Assembly: GCF_017901135.1 (NCBI RefSeq) | Contig: NZ_CP072801.1 | Coordinates: 1,240,001-1,304,000 of the forward strand | From: Thiothrix litoralis | Lineage (GTDB): Bacteria; Pseudomonadota; Gammaproteobacteria; Thiotrichales; Thiotrichaceae | DNA: 64,000 nucleotides | Direction: 5' to 3' | Shown here: positions 1-8,083 of the stretch, in pieces | How positions within the stretch are numbered: position 1 is the first letter of the stretch | How the letters are laid out: every line of letters begins with the position of its first letter | Program-made: the position numbers and the translations under genes | Notes under the pieces: generated by a model | Told to the model about the DNA's origin: nothing | The model's input: the letters and a program-made list of their open reading frames with translations, nothing else | The model's database searches: none

Positions 1-358
1 CTTGGTCAACAACAACCTTAGCCCCTTCAGTTAGTGCAAGCGCTGGATTGCGCCCCTCCGGGTTCAACACGGGGCGATGACCCCCGACGCTTTTATAAGC
101 CTGATTCAGTGAAATACCGTTATCTTGCGCTACTTTCTTCATGGCTATTTCATTGGTAGCCCTCTCCTTGTTTGCCCCAAATACACCCTGAATTGACTCA
201 ATCAACGTCGGATCCCAATTACGTGCCTCCGGCCTCGCCACGGGCTGCTGATCAAACTGATCAAACTGATCAAACTGATCAAACACATTAGCCTGAGCTG
301 GCTTCGGTTGCGCCTTCTCTACTGGCTGCTCATCAAACTGGTCGAATACATTGCTCAT
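1..358 (-). CDS. Large phage internal virion protein, N-terminal part (runs off window)
   Basis: An open frame starts at ATG 358 and continues past the left edge, so only about 119 N-terminal residues are visible. It begins MSNVFDQFDEQPVEK and contains a run of FDQ triplets. N termini of this Asn-Phe-Asp-Gln-Phe type are common on large internal or ejection proteins of podovirus-like prophages; that is family knowledge, while the role here is inferred from position at the end of the structural operon. It follows two other candidate internal virion genes and is separated from them by a terminator hairpin. No catalytic motif is visible in the part present. Confidence 0.6.
   Translation of the reverse strand, partial: MSNVFDQFDEQPVEKAQPKPAQANVFDQFDQFDQFDQQPVARPEARNWDPTLIESIQGVFGANKERATNEIAMKKVAQDNGISLNQAYKSVGGHRPVLNPEGRNPALALTEGAKVVVDQ
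248..283. repeat. 9-bp tandem repeat, four copies
   Basis: Four perfect copies of CTGATCAAA, coding on the minus strand for repeated Phe-Asp-Gln in the virion protein starting at 358. Being in frame, copy-number change would lengthen or shorten the protein without a frameshift. Confidence 0.9.
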
Positions 359-374
359 AACGAATCCTCAAACG

Positions 375-410
375 AAAAAAAGCCCCGGCAAGCTAGTAGC
401 TTCCGGGGCT
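375..410 (-). terminator. Rho-independent terminator after the repeat-rich virion gene
   Basis: An 8-bp arm AGCCCCGG (381-388) pairs with CCGGGGCT (403-410), with an inner AAGCT/AGCTT stem. Read on the minus strand it is followed by a run of U (positions 380-375). It lies between the stop of the 435-1865 gene and the start of the next gene. Confidence 0.8.
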
Positions 411-434
411 TGAGTTAAATGGTTAATGCGGTAT

Positions 435-1865
435 TTAGGGCAAATAGCCGTACTTCTGCTGGAACATCGCCCGTACCGAGGGCGTATCATTCTGCTTCAA
501 ATAATTGACAGCAGACGCGGGTGCAGCAGGAACAGCCGCCCCACTCCCCGACAACGCCACCTTCGACGGGTCATACGCATTAGCCTTATCCCACGGACGG
601 AACATATTATATTCATTCGTGGAAACAGCAGGTTCCAATGACTGATAAGCCTGCTGCACAGCTACTGATGGGTCAGCACCGTTCCGCATCAAACCCTCTG
701 CCCGCGCTTGCAAATCAGTCTGCAACATCCCCAGTTCACTCTTTGGAAGATCAATGCCCTTATCCTTCAAATAGTTTTCCGTCATCGAATCCAACGTCAG
801 TGCATCCACGGGCAACTCAGCAGGCTTCTGCGCCTTCTGGTACAACTGCTTGGCCTCACCCGTCGCCCGATTCACAGCATAACCATCACCAGCACTTACC
901 CATTCACTCTGAACTGGCTTCACCACCTTCAAAAACGCATCCATCGACTCAAAACGCTTTACCCCACTCGGCCCCTGAATCTGCACACTGCCATCAGGCA
1001 TTTGATCTAGCTTCACATTCCCGCCGTAAGCCGCTGTGATCGACTGCTTCAACGGGTCAAGATTCCCCGTCGTCAGGTAATGATCAACACTATTCTGCAA
1101 CGCATTTTCATGCAAATCATCCTGCGTCTTCTGCAACGCCAGCGCATTCTCCGTTGGCGCCAACTGCTGCGCCGACTGCAACGCCAACCCCTGCTTAGCA
1201 TTCGCCTGTTTCTGCTGCTCCACCTGCAACGGGCTTAACTGGTAATTCTGGTAGTTCGACAAATCCCGCGCATAGTTCCCCTGCCTCTGCTGCGTCACCG
1301 TCAGCGGATTCATAGCCTCAGTCTGCTGATTCGACAAATCCCGCGCATAGTTCCCCTGTTTCTGCTGCTCCACCTGCAACGGGCTTAACTGGTAATTCTG
1401 GTAGTTCGACAAATCCCGCGCATAGTTCCCCTGCCTCTGCTGCGTCACCGTCAGCGGATTCATAGCCTCAGTCTGCTGATTCGACAAATCCCGCGCATAG
1501 TTCCCCTGTTTCTGCTGCTCCACCTGCAACGGGCTTAACTGGTAATTCTGGTAGTTCGACAAATCCCGCGCATAGTTCCCCTGCCTCTGCTGCGTCACCG
1601 TCAGCGGATTCATAGCCTCAGTCTGCTGATTCGACAAATCCCGCGCATAGTTCCCCTGCTTCTGCTGCGTCACCGTCAGCGGATTCATAGCCTCAGTCTG
1701 CTGGTTAACCAAACCCCGCTGATAATTCTGTTGCTGCAACGCCTGAATATCCAACGGATGCTGCGCCGCAATCCGCCGCTCCTGCGCCAATGCCAGCCTG
1801 TCCCGCATCGCCGCCCGCTGCCCATCCACAAACCCACTCAACGCCAAACCATTCACGATAGCCAC
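435..1865 (-). CDS. Repeat-rich phage virion protein (candidate internal/ejection protein)
   Basis: 476 aa. Residues about 55-220 are a Gln/Asn-rich array in which two 25-residue modules alternate, one ending NPLTVTQQRQGNYARDLS and the other containing YQLSPLQVEQQKQ. The flanks are also Gln-rich and likely helical. The C-terminal half is non-repetitive and has the motif PVDALTLDSMTENYLKDKGI. No enzyme motif is seen. It sits between a 256-aa glycine/alanine-rich protein and a large virion protein, the usual place for podovirus internal proteins. That role is inferred. The repeats could form an extended rod or coiled filament. Confidence 0.55.
   Translation of the reverse strand: MAIVNGLALSGFVDGQRAAMRDRLALAQERRIAAQHPLDIQALQQQNYQRGLVNQQTEAMNPLTVTQQKQGNYARDLSNQQTEAMNPLTVTQQRQGNYARDLSNYQNYQLSPLQVEQQKQGNYARDLSNQQTEAMNPLTVTQQRQGNYARDLSNYQNYQLSPLQVEQQKQGNYARDLSNQQTEAMNPLTVTQQRQGNYARDLSNYQNYQLSPLQVEQQKQANAKQGLALQSAQQLAPTENALALQKTQDDLHENALQNSVDHYLTTGNLDPLKQSITAAYGGNVKLDQMPDGSVQIQGPSGVKRFESMDAFLKVVKPVQSEWVSAGDGYAVNRATGEAKQLYQKAQKPAELPVDALTLDSMTENYLKDKGIDLPKSELGMLQTDLQARAEGLMRNGADPSVAVQQAYQSLEPAVSTNEYNMFRPWDKANAYDPSKVALSGSGAAVPAAPASAVNYLKQNDTPSVRAMFQQKYGYLP
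1206..1702. repeat. 150-bp tandem repeat array (two alternating 75-bp modules)
   Basis: Near-identical 150-bp units recur at 1261, 1411 and 1561, each made of two related 75-bp halves, with a partial fourth copy ending near 1702. The copies differ at very few bases (for example CTGCCTCTG against CTGTTTCTG), which suggests recent expansion or homogenisation. The array codes in frame for the Gln-rich segment of the virion protein. Confidence 0.92.
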
Positions 1866-1899
1866 CTTGCTTGCATACGCATATTCACCTGATTAAACC

Positions 1900-2670
1900 C
1901 TACTGACCACCAAAGCCACCATTGCTCCACGCATTCTTCAGCGTCCCCCACTCCGACACATACGGGTTAACCGCTGACTGATTCGCCGACGCCACAGTAT
2001 CCGGCTTGCGGTAAGCATCCACCAAATTCCCCGCAATCGTCCCAAACTCATACCCCGCCGCCGTACCAGCCCCAGCCGCTTGCGCACCATAACCACTACC
2101 CAGCGCACCAAACCCAGAAGCCGCGCCCGACATCATCCCCGACCCACGGTTCACCAGCCCAGCCCCATACTCCACCTGCTGATTGCGCCGAGTCCAATTC
2201 GTCTCCAGCGCACCCTGTCGCGCCTGATTCTGTGCGGCTGCCCTACTGCCCGACAACGCCAACGCATTCTGATCCTGCATCGCCAACCAACGTCCATCAG
2301 TGGCTGCAACGCCGTTACGCTCAAGATTGCGCTGCGCCGACTGCAACGCCAGCCCCTGATTCTGCACCACGCCACTATCCGCCAGCCCCGCGTAATAATT
2401 CGGATCAACCCCCGTCTGCGCCGCGTGCAACTGCGACAACGCCAACGGCTCATAATTATCCTTGTACTGGTCAAAGAAATGCTGCCCCATATCAGCCTGC
2501 TGCCCATACAACCGCGTCTGCTCCGCCATCATCGCATTCTGAGCATCACTCGCTTTGTTGGCGGTAGAATTCGCTGATAGCCCATCGACTATGCCACCAG
2601 CTGCCGCGCCAAGCGTTGGCACACCAAACGCCGACCCCACCACCGTCCCAATCGCTGAAAACAGTCCCAT
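1900..2670 (-). CDS. Glycine/alanine-rich phage virion protein (candidate DNA-ejection protein)
   Basis: 256 aa. It starts MGLFSAIGTVVGSAFGVPT, with a glycine-rich, weakly hydrophobic first 30 residues, then a helical Gln/Ala-rich middle (about 35-165) and a Gly/Ala-rich tail (about 170-215). This composition is typical of pore-forming or ejection proteins of podoviruses such as P22 gp16/gp20-like proteins. No sequence motif proves homology. It lies next to two other candidate internal proteins at the end of the head operon. Confidence 0.5.
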   Translation of the reverse strand: MGLFSAIGTVVGSAFGVPTLGAAAGGIVDGLSANSTANKASDAQNAMMAEQTRLYGQQADMGQHFFDQYKDNYEPLALSQLHAAQTGVDPNYYAGLADSGVVQNQGLALQSAQRNLERNGVAATDGRWLAMQDQNALALSGSRAAAQNQARQGALETNWTRRNQQVEYGAGLVNRGSGMMSGAASGFGALGSGYGAQAAGAGTAAGYEFGTIAGNLVDAYRKPDTVASANQSAVNPYVSEWGTLKNAWSNGGFGGQ

Positions 2671-2672
2671 AC

Positions 2673-3083
2673 TTATAATCCTTGGTTCAGTCTATTAATC
2701 ACTTCAGCGTTTTGACCCTGCAAATTCTTCACCACAGCCACCAACGCCGCCACATCACCCAGCAACTTGTTGTACTCACCGGCTAATGCCAGCAACGCCG
2801 CCTTATTCGCATTCGCAAGGGCAGCCATACTGTCAGGGTCAGCAGCCACCGCATCAACAGGCAGCGCCAACGCCACTGACACCGCTGTTACCCCAGCGCC
2901 ACCCGCCGAGCGCACCGGCAACTTTGCCGCCTTGGTCACGCTGTCATCCGCCGTCACCGCCGTGCTAGCACTAACCTCCAGCGCCCGGAACACCGCAATC
3001 TGGTTATGCCGCAACGCCTGTAAAATTTGCCGCAAATACGCATCCGCCACTAACGACGGGTCAGCCACCGCCACCTGCTTCAC
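2673..3083 (-). CDS. Small phage structural-operon protein of unknown function
   Basis: The frame is open from 3149, but the first 22 residues would lie inside the small membrane-protein gene at 3085-3201. GTG at 3083, one base after that gene's TGA stop, is the more likely start and gives 136 aa. The N-terminal part has VADAYLRQILQALRHNQIAVF, probably helical. An Ala/Val-rich middle and a helical C terminus with LQGQNAEVINRLNQ follow. No known domain is recognised. The alternative ATG start at 3149 cannot be excluded. Confidence 0.5.
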   Translation of the reverse strand: MKQVAVADPSLVADAYLRQILQALRHNQIAVFRALEVSASTAVTADDSVTKAAKLPVRSAGGAGVTAVSVALALPVDAVAADPDSMAALANANKAALLALAGEYNKLLGDVAALVAVVKNLQGQNAEVINRLNQGL

Positions 3084-3084
3084 T

Positions 3085-3201
3085 TCAATAAATTCCCGAC
3101 TTGCCAATGGCCATAATGACAGCCGCAATGCCACCAAGAATAATGCCAATGCCGCCCATGATCTTCAGTGCCATGCTGCCAATCGCCTCATACTTCATCA
3201 T
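3085..3201 (-). CDS. 38-aa single-span membrane peptide
   Basis: ATG 3201 to TGA 3085 encodes 38 residues starting MMKYEAIGSMALKIM. A glycine-zipper transmembrane segment rich in Gly, Ile and Ala (residues about 15-34) makes up half of the protein. An AGGAT sequence lies just upstream. It is packed between neighbours without gaps, which supports it being real. It could be a virion membrane-spanning peptide or a small holin-like protein, but no function is established. Confidence 0.5.
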   Translation of the reverse strand: MMKYEAIGSMALKIMGGIGIILGGIAAVIMAIGKSGIY

Positions 3202-3207
3202 TTTATC

Positions 3208-5115
3208 CTAAAGCTGGATATGCCCATCTGTCACCACCACCCGGTGCACCTCAAACAGGCTCAACACGCCCACCATCCAATGCTTCGCCCGTGGCAATAC
3301 CGGCAAATAAAACGGCTCATCATCATCCGTATCCTGCCGATAGACCTCCACGCCATCCGCAAACAGCAGCAACGTCACCGGATGCTCATCTGCCTCAATC
3401 TTTGCCCGCACAAACGACGCGGGGCGCGGATACTGGGTTTCCCCGCTACGCCACATTAATACCGCCTGTATCCCCTCGCCATGCTTCCACAGCTTGCCAT
3501 CCTCAGCCGTCCACAACGCATCCACCTCAGTATCCTGCCACAGTGCTGTGGGGAAATTGGTTTCTGTCGTCAGCAAGTCATCACCATCACGCAGGTGAAA
3601 CACCCAATGCACCAACCCCGACACCACATGCAGCCGCTCCTTATGCCAACCACAGCGCATTGTTTCAGGCGAATGATTACGCCACTGCTCCGGTGTAATC
3701 ATCGGCTCAGTAAACACCTCAGCCGACCCCGCCCGCACAATCACCAGCCCATTGGATGAAGCATACCCCACCCCATAAACCCCCATATCCACCAAGCTGA
3801 ACGCTGACAAACACGGCTCAAAGGCTGATACCTTCGTTGCCGTCATCGTGTCAGGTGTATAGCCGGTGACGATATACGGGTGCTTAGTAGTGGCTACCAC
3901 CAAGGAATTCTCAAACGCCCCGCAAATCCCCACAATGTTGCCGTCGATCTTGGTCAGCGTGTATTCAACAGGCCATGCATGAGGCTGATTGATTTCCGAA
4001 AAATACAAAACATTGCCAGCAAAACCAGCCATAAACCCATTGGGCATCCCGACAAGTCCCTGCAAGTCTGCGGGTGGTGGCTCCCACGTCGCCGAAGGCA
4101 ACACCTCGCCCAGCTCAGTATCAAGGTTATTATCCGTATAGACCGCCTGCGTATCCGGGAACTCAGCCACAAACCGGAAAGCCCCACTACTATCCGTGCG
4201 GTACAGCCGGATACGGTCAACATTTCCATGCGGTGACGCCACAAAACCAGACAGCACCACATCATTGCCCGCATCCACCAGCACCAGATCAGACGCATCA
4301 GACGGCTGTGATTCCTCGCCCCATGCCGTGACATAAGTATAAGCATACGCCCGCGTCAAGCTGGCACTGTCAGCCGCCGAATAGGTAAGCTTAAGCGCCA
4401 TCAATACCGGGTTTAACGTGCCATCATCGAATGCCGTGTCTGTGCCGCTGGTACGGTCAAACAACGAAGCAATCACCTGATTACCATTCAAATACAAATC
4501 CGAATTACCCGCCCGGTAGGTGTTGCTGCTGTACACAATGCCCAGCAGGTCAGCGCCCTTGAGCACCTCAACCGATACCCCGAATTCAGATTCAGCCGGG
4601 GCCGTAACCCGTGCCGGGGGTGCAAACGTGTATTCCTTGCCCGCATCCACCACCGCAGGCGTGATCGTAGCCTTGTCATACATACCGCCATCAGCCCCTT
4701 CATAGAAGCCCGAAAAACGGTAGGTGTAAACACTGTAATCCGTGGGGGAAGCCACGACAGCCAGCGCCGCCGCAGGTTTATTGATAGCCAGATTATAGGT
4801 AGTGCCATCACAATCACGCACCACAGGTTCACCATTGCCTGCAATGTAAAGGCGTTCGCCCGTCTCGCCGGGCATTACGCGTTGGGCAAAGTAGACTTTT
4901 CCCGGATACGACAGCCACGTGCCACAATGGCGGTAGAGAGACCGCGTACCCAATAACACGCCAATGCCCGCATCCAGCGGCAAACGCCCCGGCGCAACAT
5001 TGCCATGAAGGAGATAAACATTCTCAGCCACCGTTGCCATCGCCTCACGTAACAACCGCCGGGAAGTACGCGGGCTTAGCCCATTAAACACCGTCAAATC
5101 GAAACCGTTAGCCAT
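3208..5115 (-). CDS. Large phage structural protein, probably tail/head-neck component
   Basis: 635 aa, no signal peptide, no obvious transmembrane helix. The sequence is rich in beta-prone stretches with regularly spaced Gly, Tyr and Val (for example VYTDNNLDTELGEVLP and LYFSEINQPHAWPVEYTLT), consistent with a beta-sandwich or propeller structural protein. Size and place, after the adaptor-like and small neck genes and before the internal virion genes, fit a tail-tube or needle/stabilisation protein of a podovirus. I do not recognise a named family with certainty. Confidence 0.55.
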   Translation of the reverse strand: MANGFDLTVFNGLSPRTSRRLLREAMATVAENVYLLHGNVAPGRLPLDAGIGVLLGTRSLYRHCGTWLSYPGKVYFAQRVMPGETGERLYIAGNGEPVVRDCDGTTYNLAINKPAAALAVVASPTDYSVYTYRFSGFYEGADGGMYDKATITPAVVDAGKEYTFAPPARVTAPAESEFGVSVEVLKGADLLGIVYSSNTYRAGNSDLYLNGNQVIASLFDRTSGTDTAFDDGTLNPVLMALKLTYSAADSASLTRAYAYTYVTAWGEESQPSDASDLVLVDAGNDVVLSGFVASPHGNVDRIRLYRTDSSGAFRFVAEFPDTQAVYTDNNLDTELGEVLPSATWEPPPADLQGLVGMPNGFMAGFAGNVLYFSEINQPHAWPVEYTLTKIDGNIVGICGAFENSLVVATTKHPYIVTGYTPDTMTATKVSAFEPCLSAFSLVDMGVYGVGYASSNGLVIVRAGSAEVFTEPMITPEQWRNHSPETMRCGWHKERLHVVSGLVHWVFHLRDGDDLLTTETNFPTALWQDTEVDALWTAEDGKLWKHGEGIQAVLMWRSGETQYPRPASFVRAKIEADEHPVTLLLFADGVEVYRQDTDDDEPFYLPVLPRAKHWMVGVLSLFEVHRVVVTDGHIQL

Positions 5116-5123
5116 ATCACCTC

Positions 5124-5534
5124 TCAGAACGTCAGTTGCTGGAAGGCCATCCCCTCACAGGAATTGCCACCCGCCACCTCACGCCCACCCAACTTCGCCC
5201 CATCGGATAACGCATTGAAGATCATCTGCGAAATATTCGGCTCAAAATACACCATATCCCCCATCCGAAAATCCATCGCCAGCCGGTAACATTGATCCTG
5301 CACCCGCTGAATGCCCCACTTATCCCCGTCGGTGTTCACCACCTTCACGATTTCCTTGTATACCCCATTGCACCCCGTCGCCGGTCGCACAATCGCCACA
5401 AAGAAATAATCCCCTGAATCGGGCTTCACCGTGGGGAAACAAGCCGTCCCCGCCACAATCATCAAGCCCTCATTCGCATACAGGTCAGCCCGCAACTTCG
5501 TCTGCGCCGCATCCCCAAACAAAACCTTGCCCAT
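5124..5534 (-). CDS. Phage structural-operon protein, unknown
   Basis: 136 aa starting MGKVLFGDAAQTKLRADLYANEG. Mixed alpha/beta composition with four cysteines, no transmembrane segment. Its ATG shares one base with the stop of the upstream gene (TGATG), so the two are probably translationally coupled. It lies 8 bases before the large structural gene. It may be a head-tail joining or neck protein by position only. Confidence 0.55.
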   Translation of the reverse strand: MGKVLFGDAAQTKLRADLYANEGLMIVAGTACFPTVKPDSGDYFFVAIVRPATGCNGVYKEIVKVVNTDGDKWGIQRVQDQCYRLAMDFRMGDMVYFEPNISQMIFNALSDGAKLGGREVAGGNSCEGMAFQQLTF

Positions 5535-5857
5535 CAGAACGCACTCCTAAAACCATAACGTGTCGGCGGCTGATGCGCAGGCTGCCCATGCGAACGACAC
5601 CCGCAATCACTGCCCGACACCACCTGACCACACTCATGACAGCCACCACCGCAACCCCGATGATCAACCAACACATAATCCTGCACCTGCTGCTCCGGGT
5701 AAGCGGGGAAAATCTGATAAGCCTCCGCCGCATGATGCACCTCATGCACCGGCAACAACGCCACAGGCTGACGATGATACCCAGCACGATACCCGCACCC
5801 CTGCACCACCCGTGCCACCCGTGGGCGACATTCCACCACCGCAAATTGACAAGCCAT
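5534..5857 (-). CDS. Small cysteine- and histidine-rich phage protein
   Basis: 107 aa from ATG 5857, which overlaps the upstream stop as TAATG. Two residues could be added at 5863, but the overlap favours 5857. The middle has HHAAEAYQIF and the C-terminal part is Cys-rich: HRGCGGGCHECGQVV followed by DCGCRSH. The CxxxCxxC...CxC pattern could bind zinc or an iron-sulfur centre. Function unknown. Such a cluster is unusual in a virion operon. Confidence 0.5.
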   Translation of the reverse strand: MACQFAVVECRPRVARVVQGCGYRAGYHRQPVALLPVHEVHHAAEAYQIFPAYPEQQVQDYVLVDHRGCGGGCHECGQVVSGSDCGCRSHGQPAHQPPTRYGFRSAF

Positions 5858-6237
5858 TAGCAAACCTCCCCAACGTCAAACAATACCAACTCCTGCACCG
5901 GCATCTCACTGCCCTGGTACAACAGCACCACTTGCGCCTCATACAGACCATCAGGCCACGCCGCGAAAGGAACCCCCTCCAACAACACCGCCCGCTCATC
6001 AAACATCAGCGTCGCATCCAACAGCACCGGAAAACGCGTCACCCGTGTTTCGTCATGACACCCACGCCCCACGGCATGAGTCACCACATCCCCCACACGC
6101 GGCAACCCACAAGCCGACAGCCAACCACGCGGCGCAATCCGCACCCGTGCTGCCATCCCCTCAATCAGGTCAACGCCTTCCAGATAAAACACCGTCTGGG
6201 GCTGGTCAAACCGCAACCCCTCATTGATCACACCCAT
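5857..6237 (-). CDS. Phage head-tail joining region protein, unknown
   Basis: 126 aa starting MGVINEGLRFDQPQTVFYLEG. Predominantly beta-prone with no transmembrane segment. It overlaps the upstream gene by 10 bases and the downstream gene by one. Position between the adaptor-like gene and the neck/tail genes suggests a minor head-completion or joining role. No family is recognised. Confidence 0.5.
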   Translation of the reverse strand: MGVINEGLRFDQPQTVFYLEGVDLIEGMAARVRIAPRGWLSACGLPRVGDVVTHAVGRGCHDETRVTRFPVLLDATLMFDERAVLLEGVPFAAWPDGLYEAQVVLLYQGSEMPVQELVLFDVGEVC

Positions 6238-6785
6238 CGCAAACCTCGCATACGCGGCATAGCCACGCCCTTTTGCGCCCGCTCAGCCGCCGCACTGTCC
6301 GAAACCAACATCGCCTTAGCCTCCCGATACAACGCCATAAACGCCGACGCCAACGCCGGGTTACTCCAACGCTGCTGCGGAACCAGCAACAACCGCGCCA
6401 ACGCATGATTCACCACCGCATCCTGCAACGCCTGTGGTGCATCCATCAGCGCAGACGGTACAAGCTGAACCTCAGCCAGCAACACCGCCCCAACCTCCTT
6501 GGGCGCATCCTCCAGCCGAATCCCATCACGGGTACGCTGATAAGCCACCGGCGTTCCCGCCAATGTCACCCCCAACACCCCCGCCACCGCCCGACCCACA
6601 GGTGCATCCAACGGATACTCCCGACAACCCGACCGCGCCAATAAGCGCCGCTGAAACGTCTCCAGCCCAATAGCATTACCCACCGACCGCAAGGCACTAT
6701 CCAAATACGACCGCGCCAACAACGACGGGCACTCAGGTGCATGAAGCAACACCTCACCCAACGCCAACTCCAGCCAATCACTCAT
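6228..6785 (-). CDS. Phage head-completion region protein, unknown
   Basis: 185 aa starting MSDWLELALGEVLLHAPECPS. Helix-rich at both ends with a beta-prone middle. The C terminus (SAAAERAQKGVAMPRMRGL) is basic. It overlaps the preceding adaptor-like gene by four bases (ATGA) and the next gene by ten, so it belongs to the same operon. A neck or joining function is inferred from position only. Confidence 0.5.
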   Translation of the reverse strand: MSDWLELALGEVLLHAPECPSLLARSYLDSALRSVGNAIGLETFQRRLLARSGCREYPLDAPVGRAVAGVLGVTLAGTPVAYQRTRDGIRLEDAPKEVGAVLLAEVQLVPSALMDAPQALQDAVVNHALARLLLVPQQRWSNPALASAFMALYREAKAMLVSDSAAAERAQKGVAMPRMRGLRWV

Positions 6786-7444
6786 TCAGATTTTTGCCTG
6801 TCGTAATGGGTAACAGTGGGCGGCTTATCCCGCCCGCCCTGTACCTTAATCCCCGCCTTCTGCGCAAACGACTGCGCAAACGCCGCCGCCAGATTCACGT
6901 TATCCGCGTATTCCGCATCCTTCGCATAAGCTGCCGACACCACATAATCCACCAATGCTGCCCGGTACGAATCCTGCAACACCAACCGATCACCCAAGCC
7001 CACAATCTCCGGCTGATACACCGACACATAAGCGCGAACCCTCACGCCATCACGCGGCAACGGGAACACATAAAAATCTGTCCCCGCCACATCATCCTGC
7101 CAGTAATCCCACACCTCGCGGGCATACTTATAAAACGCATACTGGCGCTCAGCCATCTGCAACGCAAAACGGTCAGCACGGTTCACCGACCGCCCCATAT
7201 TCCCGTTCTCATCCACATTAGCCTCCAGCCGCAACAAGCGCCGCACACCCTCCGGCACTGCCTGACGGTGATCACCCACCATCACCAGCACCCGATGTGC
7301 CGCCGCCTCTTCCGGTTTCGCGTCGCCTACAGCGTCCACACCATCGCGCAACCACTGCAACAACTCGGCATCAGGCCAACGCTGCGAGCTGGTTTCATCC
7401 CGCAGCGTCACCCGAACACGAGTGATCACCTCACCCGCCAGCAC
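6782..7444 (-). CDS. Phage adaptor-like protein (head-to-tail connector)
   Basis: 220 aa. The N-terminal half begins LAGEVITRVRVTLRDE, followed by RWPDAELLQWLRDGVDAV. This pattern (early helix, then 'W.D.ELL.W..DG...V') is typical of phage adaptor proteins that sit under the portal. The C-terminal part has LQDSYRAALVDYVVSAAYAKDAEYADN, also typical of that group. Position downstream of capsid fits. The family assignment is from pattern memory, so alternatives in the neck remain possible. Confidence 0.6.
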   Translation of the reverse strand: MLAGEVITRVRVTLRDETSSQRWPDAELLQWLRDGVDAVGDAKPEEAAAHRVLVMVGDHRQAVPEGVRRLLRLEANVDENGNMGRSVNRADRFALQMAERQYAFYKYAREVWDYWQDDVAGTDFYVFPLPRDGVRVRAYVSVYQPEIVGLGDRLVLQDSYRAALVDYVVSAAYAKDAEYADNVNLAAAFAQSFAQKAGIKVQGGRDKPPTVTHYDRQKSE

Positions 7445-7637
7445 GTTTCTTACCAGCAGCAGGCTTCACTTCAACGGCGGGCGCTTCTTCAGCCGCCACC
7501 GCCACATCATCCGGCGTAGCAGCACCTTCCGGCACCACAAACACCTCAGCCCCTTTCGGCAACACCATTCCCGCCGAAAAGGCGTGAACAGTCCCATTCA
7601 CCGCACGAATCCACGTACCAACAGGTAAATCACTCAT
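7431..7637 (-). CDS. Small phage protein, unknown
   Basis: 68 aa from ATG 7637 (MSDLPVGTWIRAVNGTVHAF). A compact beta-prone N-terminal half is followed by an Ala/Glu/Pro-rich tail ending KPAAGKKRAGG. A longer open frame extends upstream to 7772 but lies inside the next gene, so 7637 is preferred. It overlaps the adaptor-like gene by 14 bases. Possibly a head decoration or linker protein. Confidence 0.45.
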   Translation of the reverse strand: MSDLPVGTWIRAVNGTVHAFSAGMVLPKGAEVFVVPEGAATPDDVAVAAEEAPAVEVKPAAGKKRAGG

Positions 7638-7638
7638 A

Positions 7639-8073
7639 TCAACCCCCGCCCATTCGCGTCCCCATCGGGGACACATCCGCCAGCCACAGCGCCACACCCA
7701 AAATCCCCTCATCCGCATCCGCGTCGAGGGTGATATAAACGGGCGTCTCCACCGTGACAAACTCACGCACATCCTTAAAGCCCTTCACGTTCTGACCCAC
7801 ATTCAAGTCAGAACTGAAATACTTATCCGGCACAGCCTCCGTCCCCACTTTGAAGGGAACAGACACGCTGGAAGGCGTCTCAACGATGAACGAAGCCCAA
7901 TCAATAAAATGACCCGGCATCAACAGCGTATCCGTCAACTGGAACTTCTCCCCTGCCTTCGCCGGGTGTTTGCAGAAATTCCGTACCCAATCCGCACGCC
8001 CAGCAATCGTGCTGTACGCCGGAATCGGCGGGTCACACGAAAACGCACACGGGTTACTCTTACAGCAACTCAT
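7639..8073 (-). CDS. Phage head protein with Cys-rich N terminus
   Basis: 144 aa. The start MSCCKSNPCAFSCDPP packs four cysteines into 13 residues. The rest is beta-prone (TPSSVSVPFKVGTEAVPD, VETPVYITLDADADEG) and reads like a small jelly-roll or decoration protein. It directly follows the major capsid gene (10-base gap), a common place for decoration proteins. Function inferred from position and composition. Confidence 0.5.
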   Translation of the reverse strand: MSCCKSNPCAFSCDPPIPAYSTIAGRADWVRNFCKHPAKAGEKFQLTDTLLMPGHFIDWASFIVETPSSVSVPFKVGTEAVPDKYFSSDLNVGQNVKGFKDVREFVTVETPVYITLDADADEGILGVALWLADVSPMGTRMGGG

Positions 8074-8083
8074 AACCTACTCC

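Noticed and set aside
1206-1702. CRISPR array suggested by regular repeats
   Set aside because: Units are contiguous, in frame and coding, with no unique spacers; no cas genes are present.
5560-6408. Plus-strand 282-aa frame rich in His, Pro and Thr
   Set aside because: Reverse reading of three real leftward genes; composition is that of an antisense shadow of GC-rich coding DNA.
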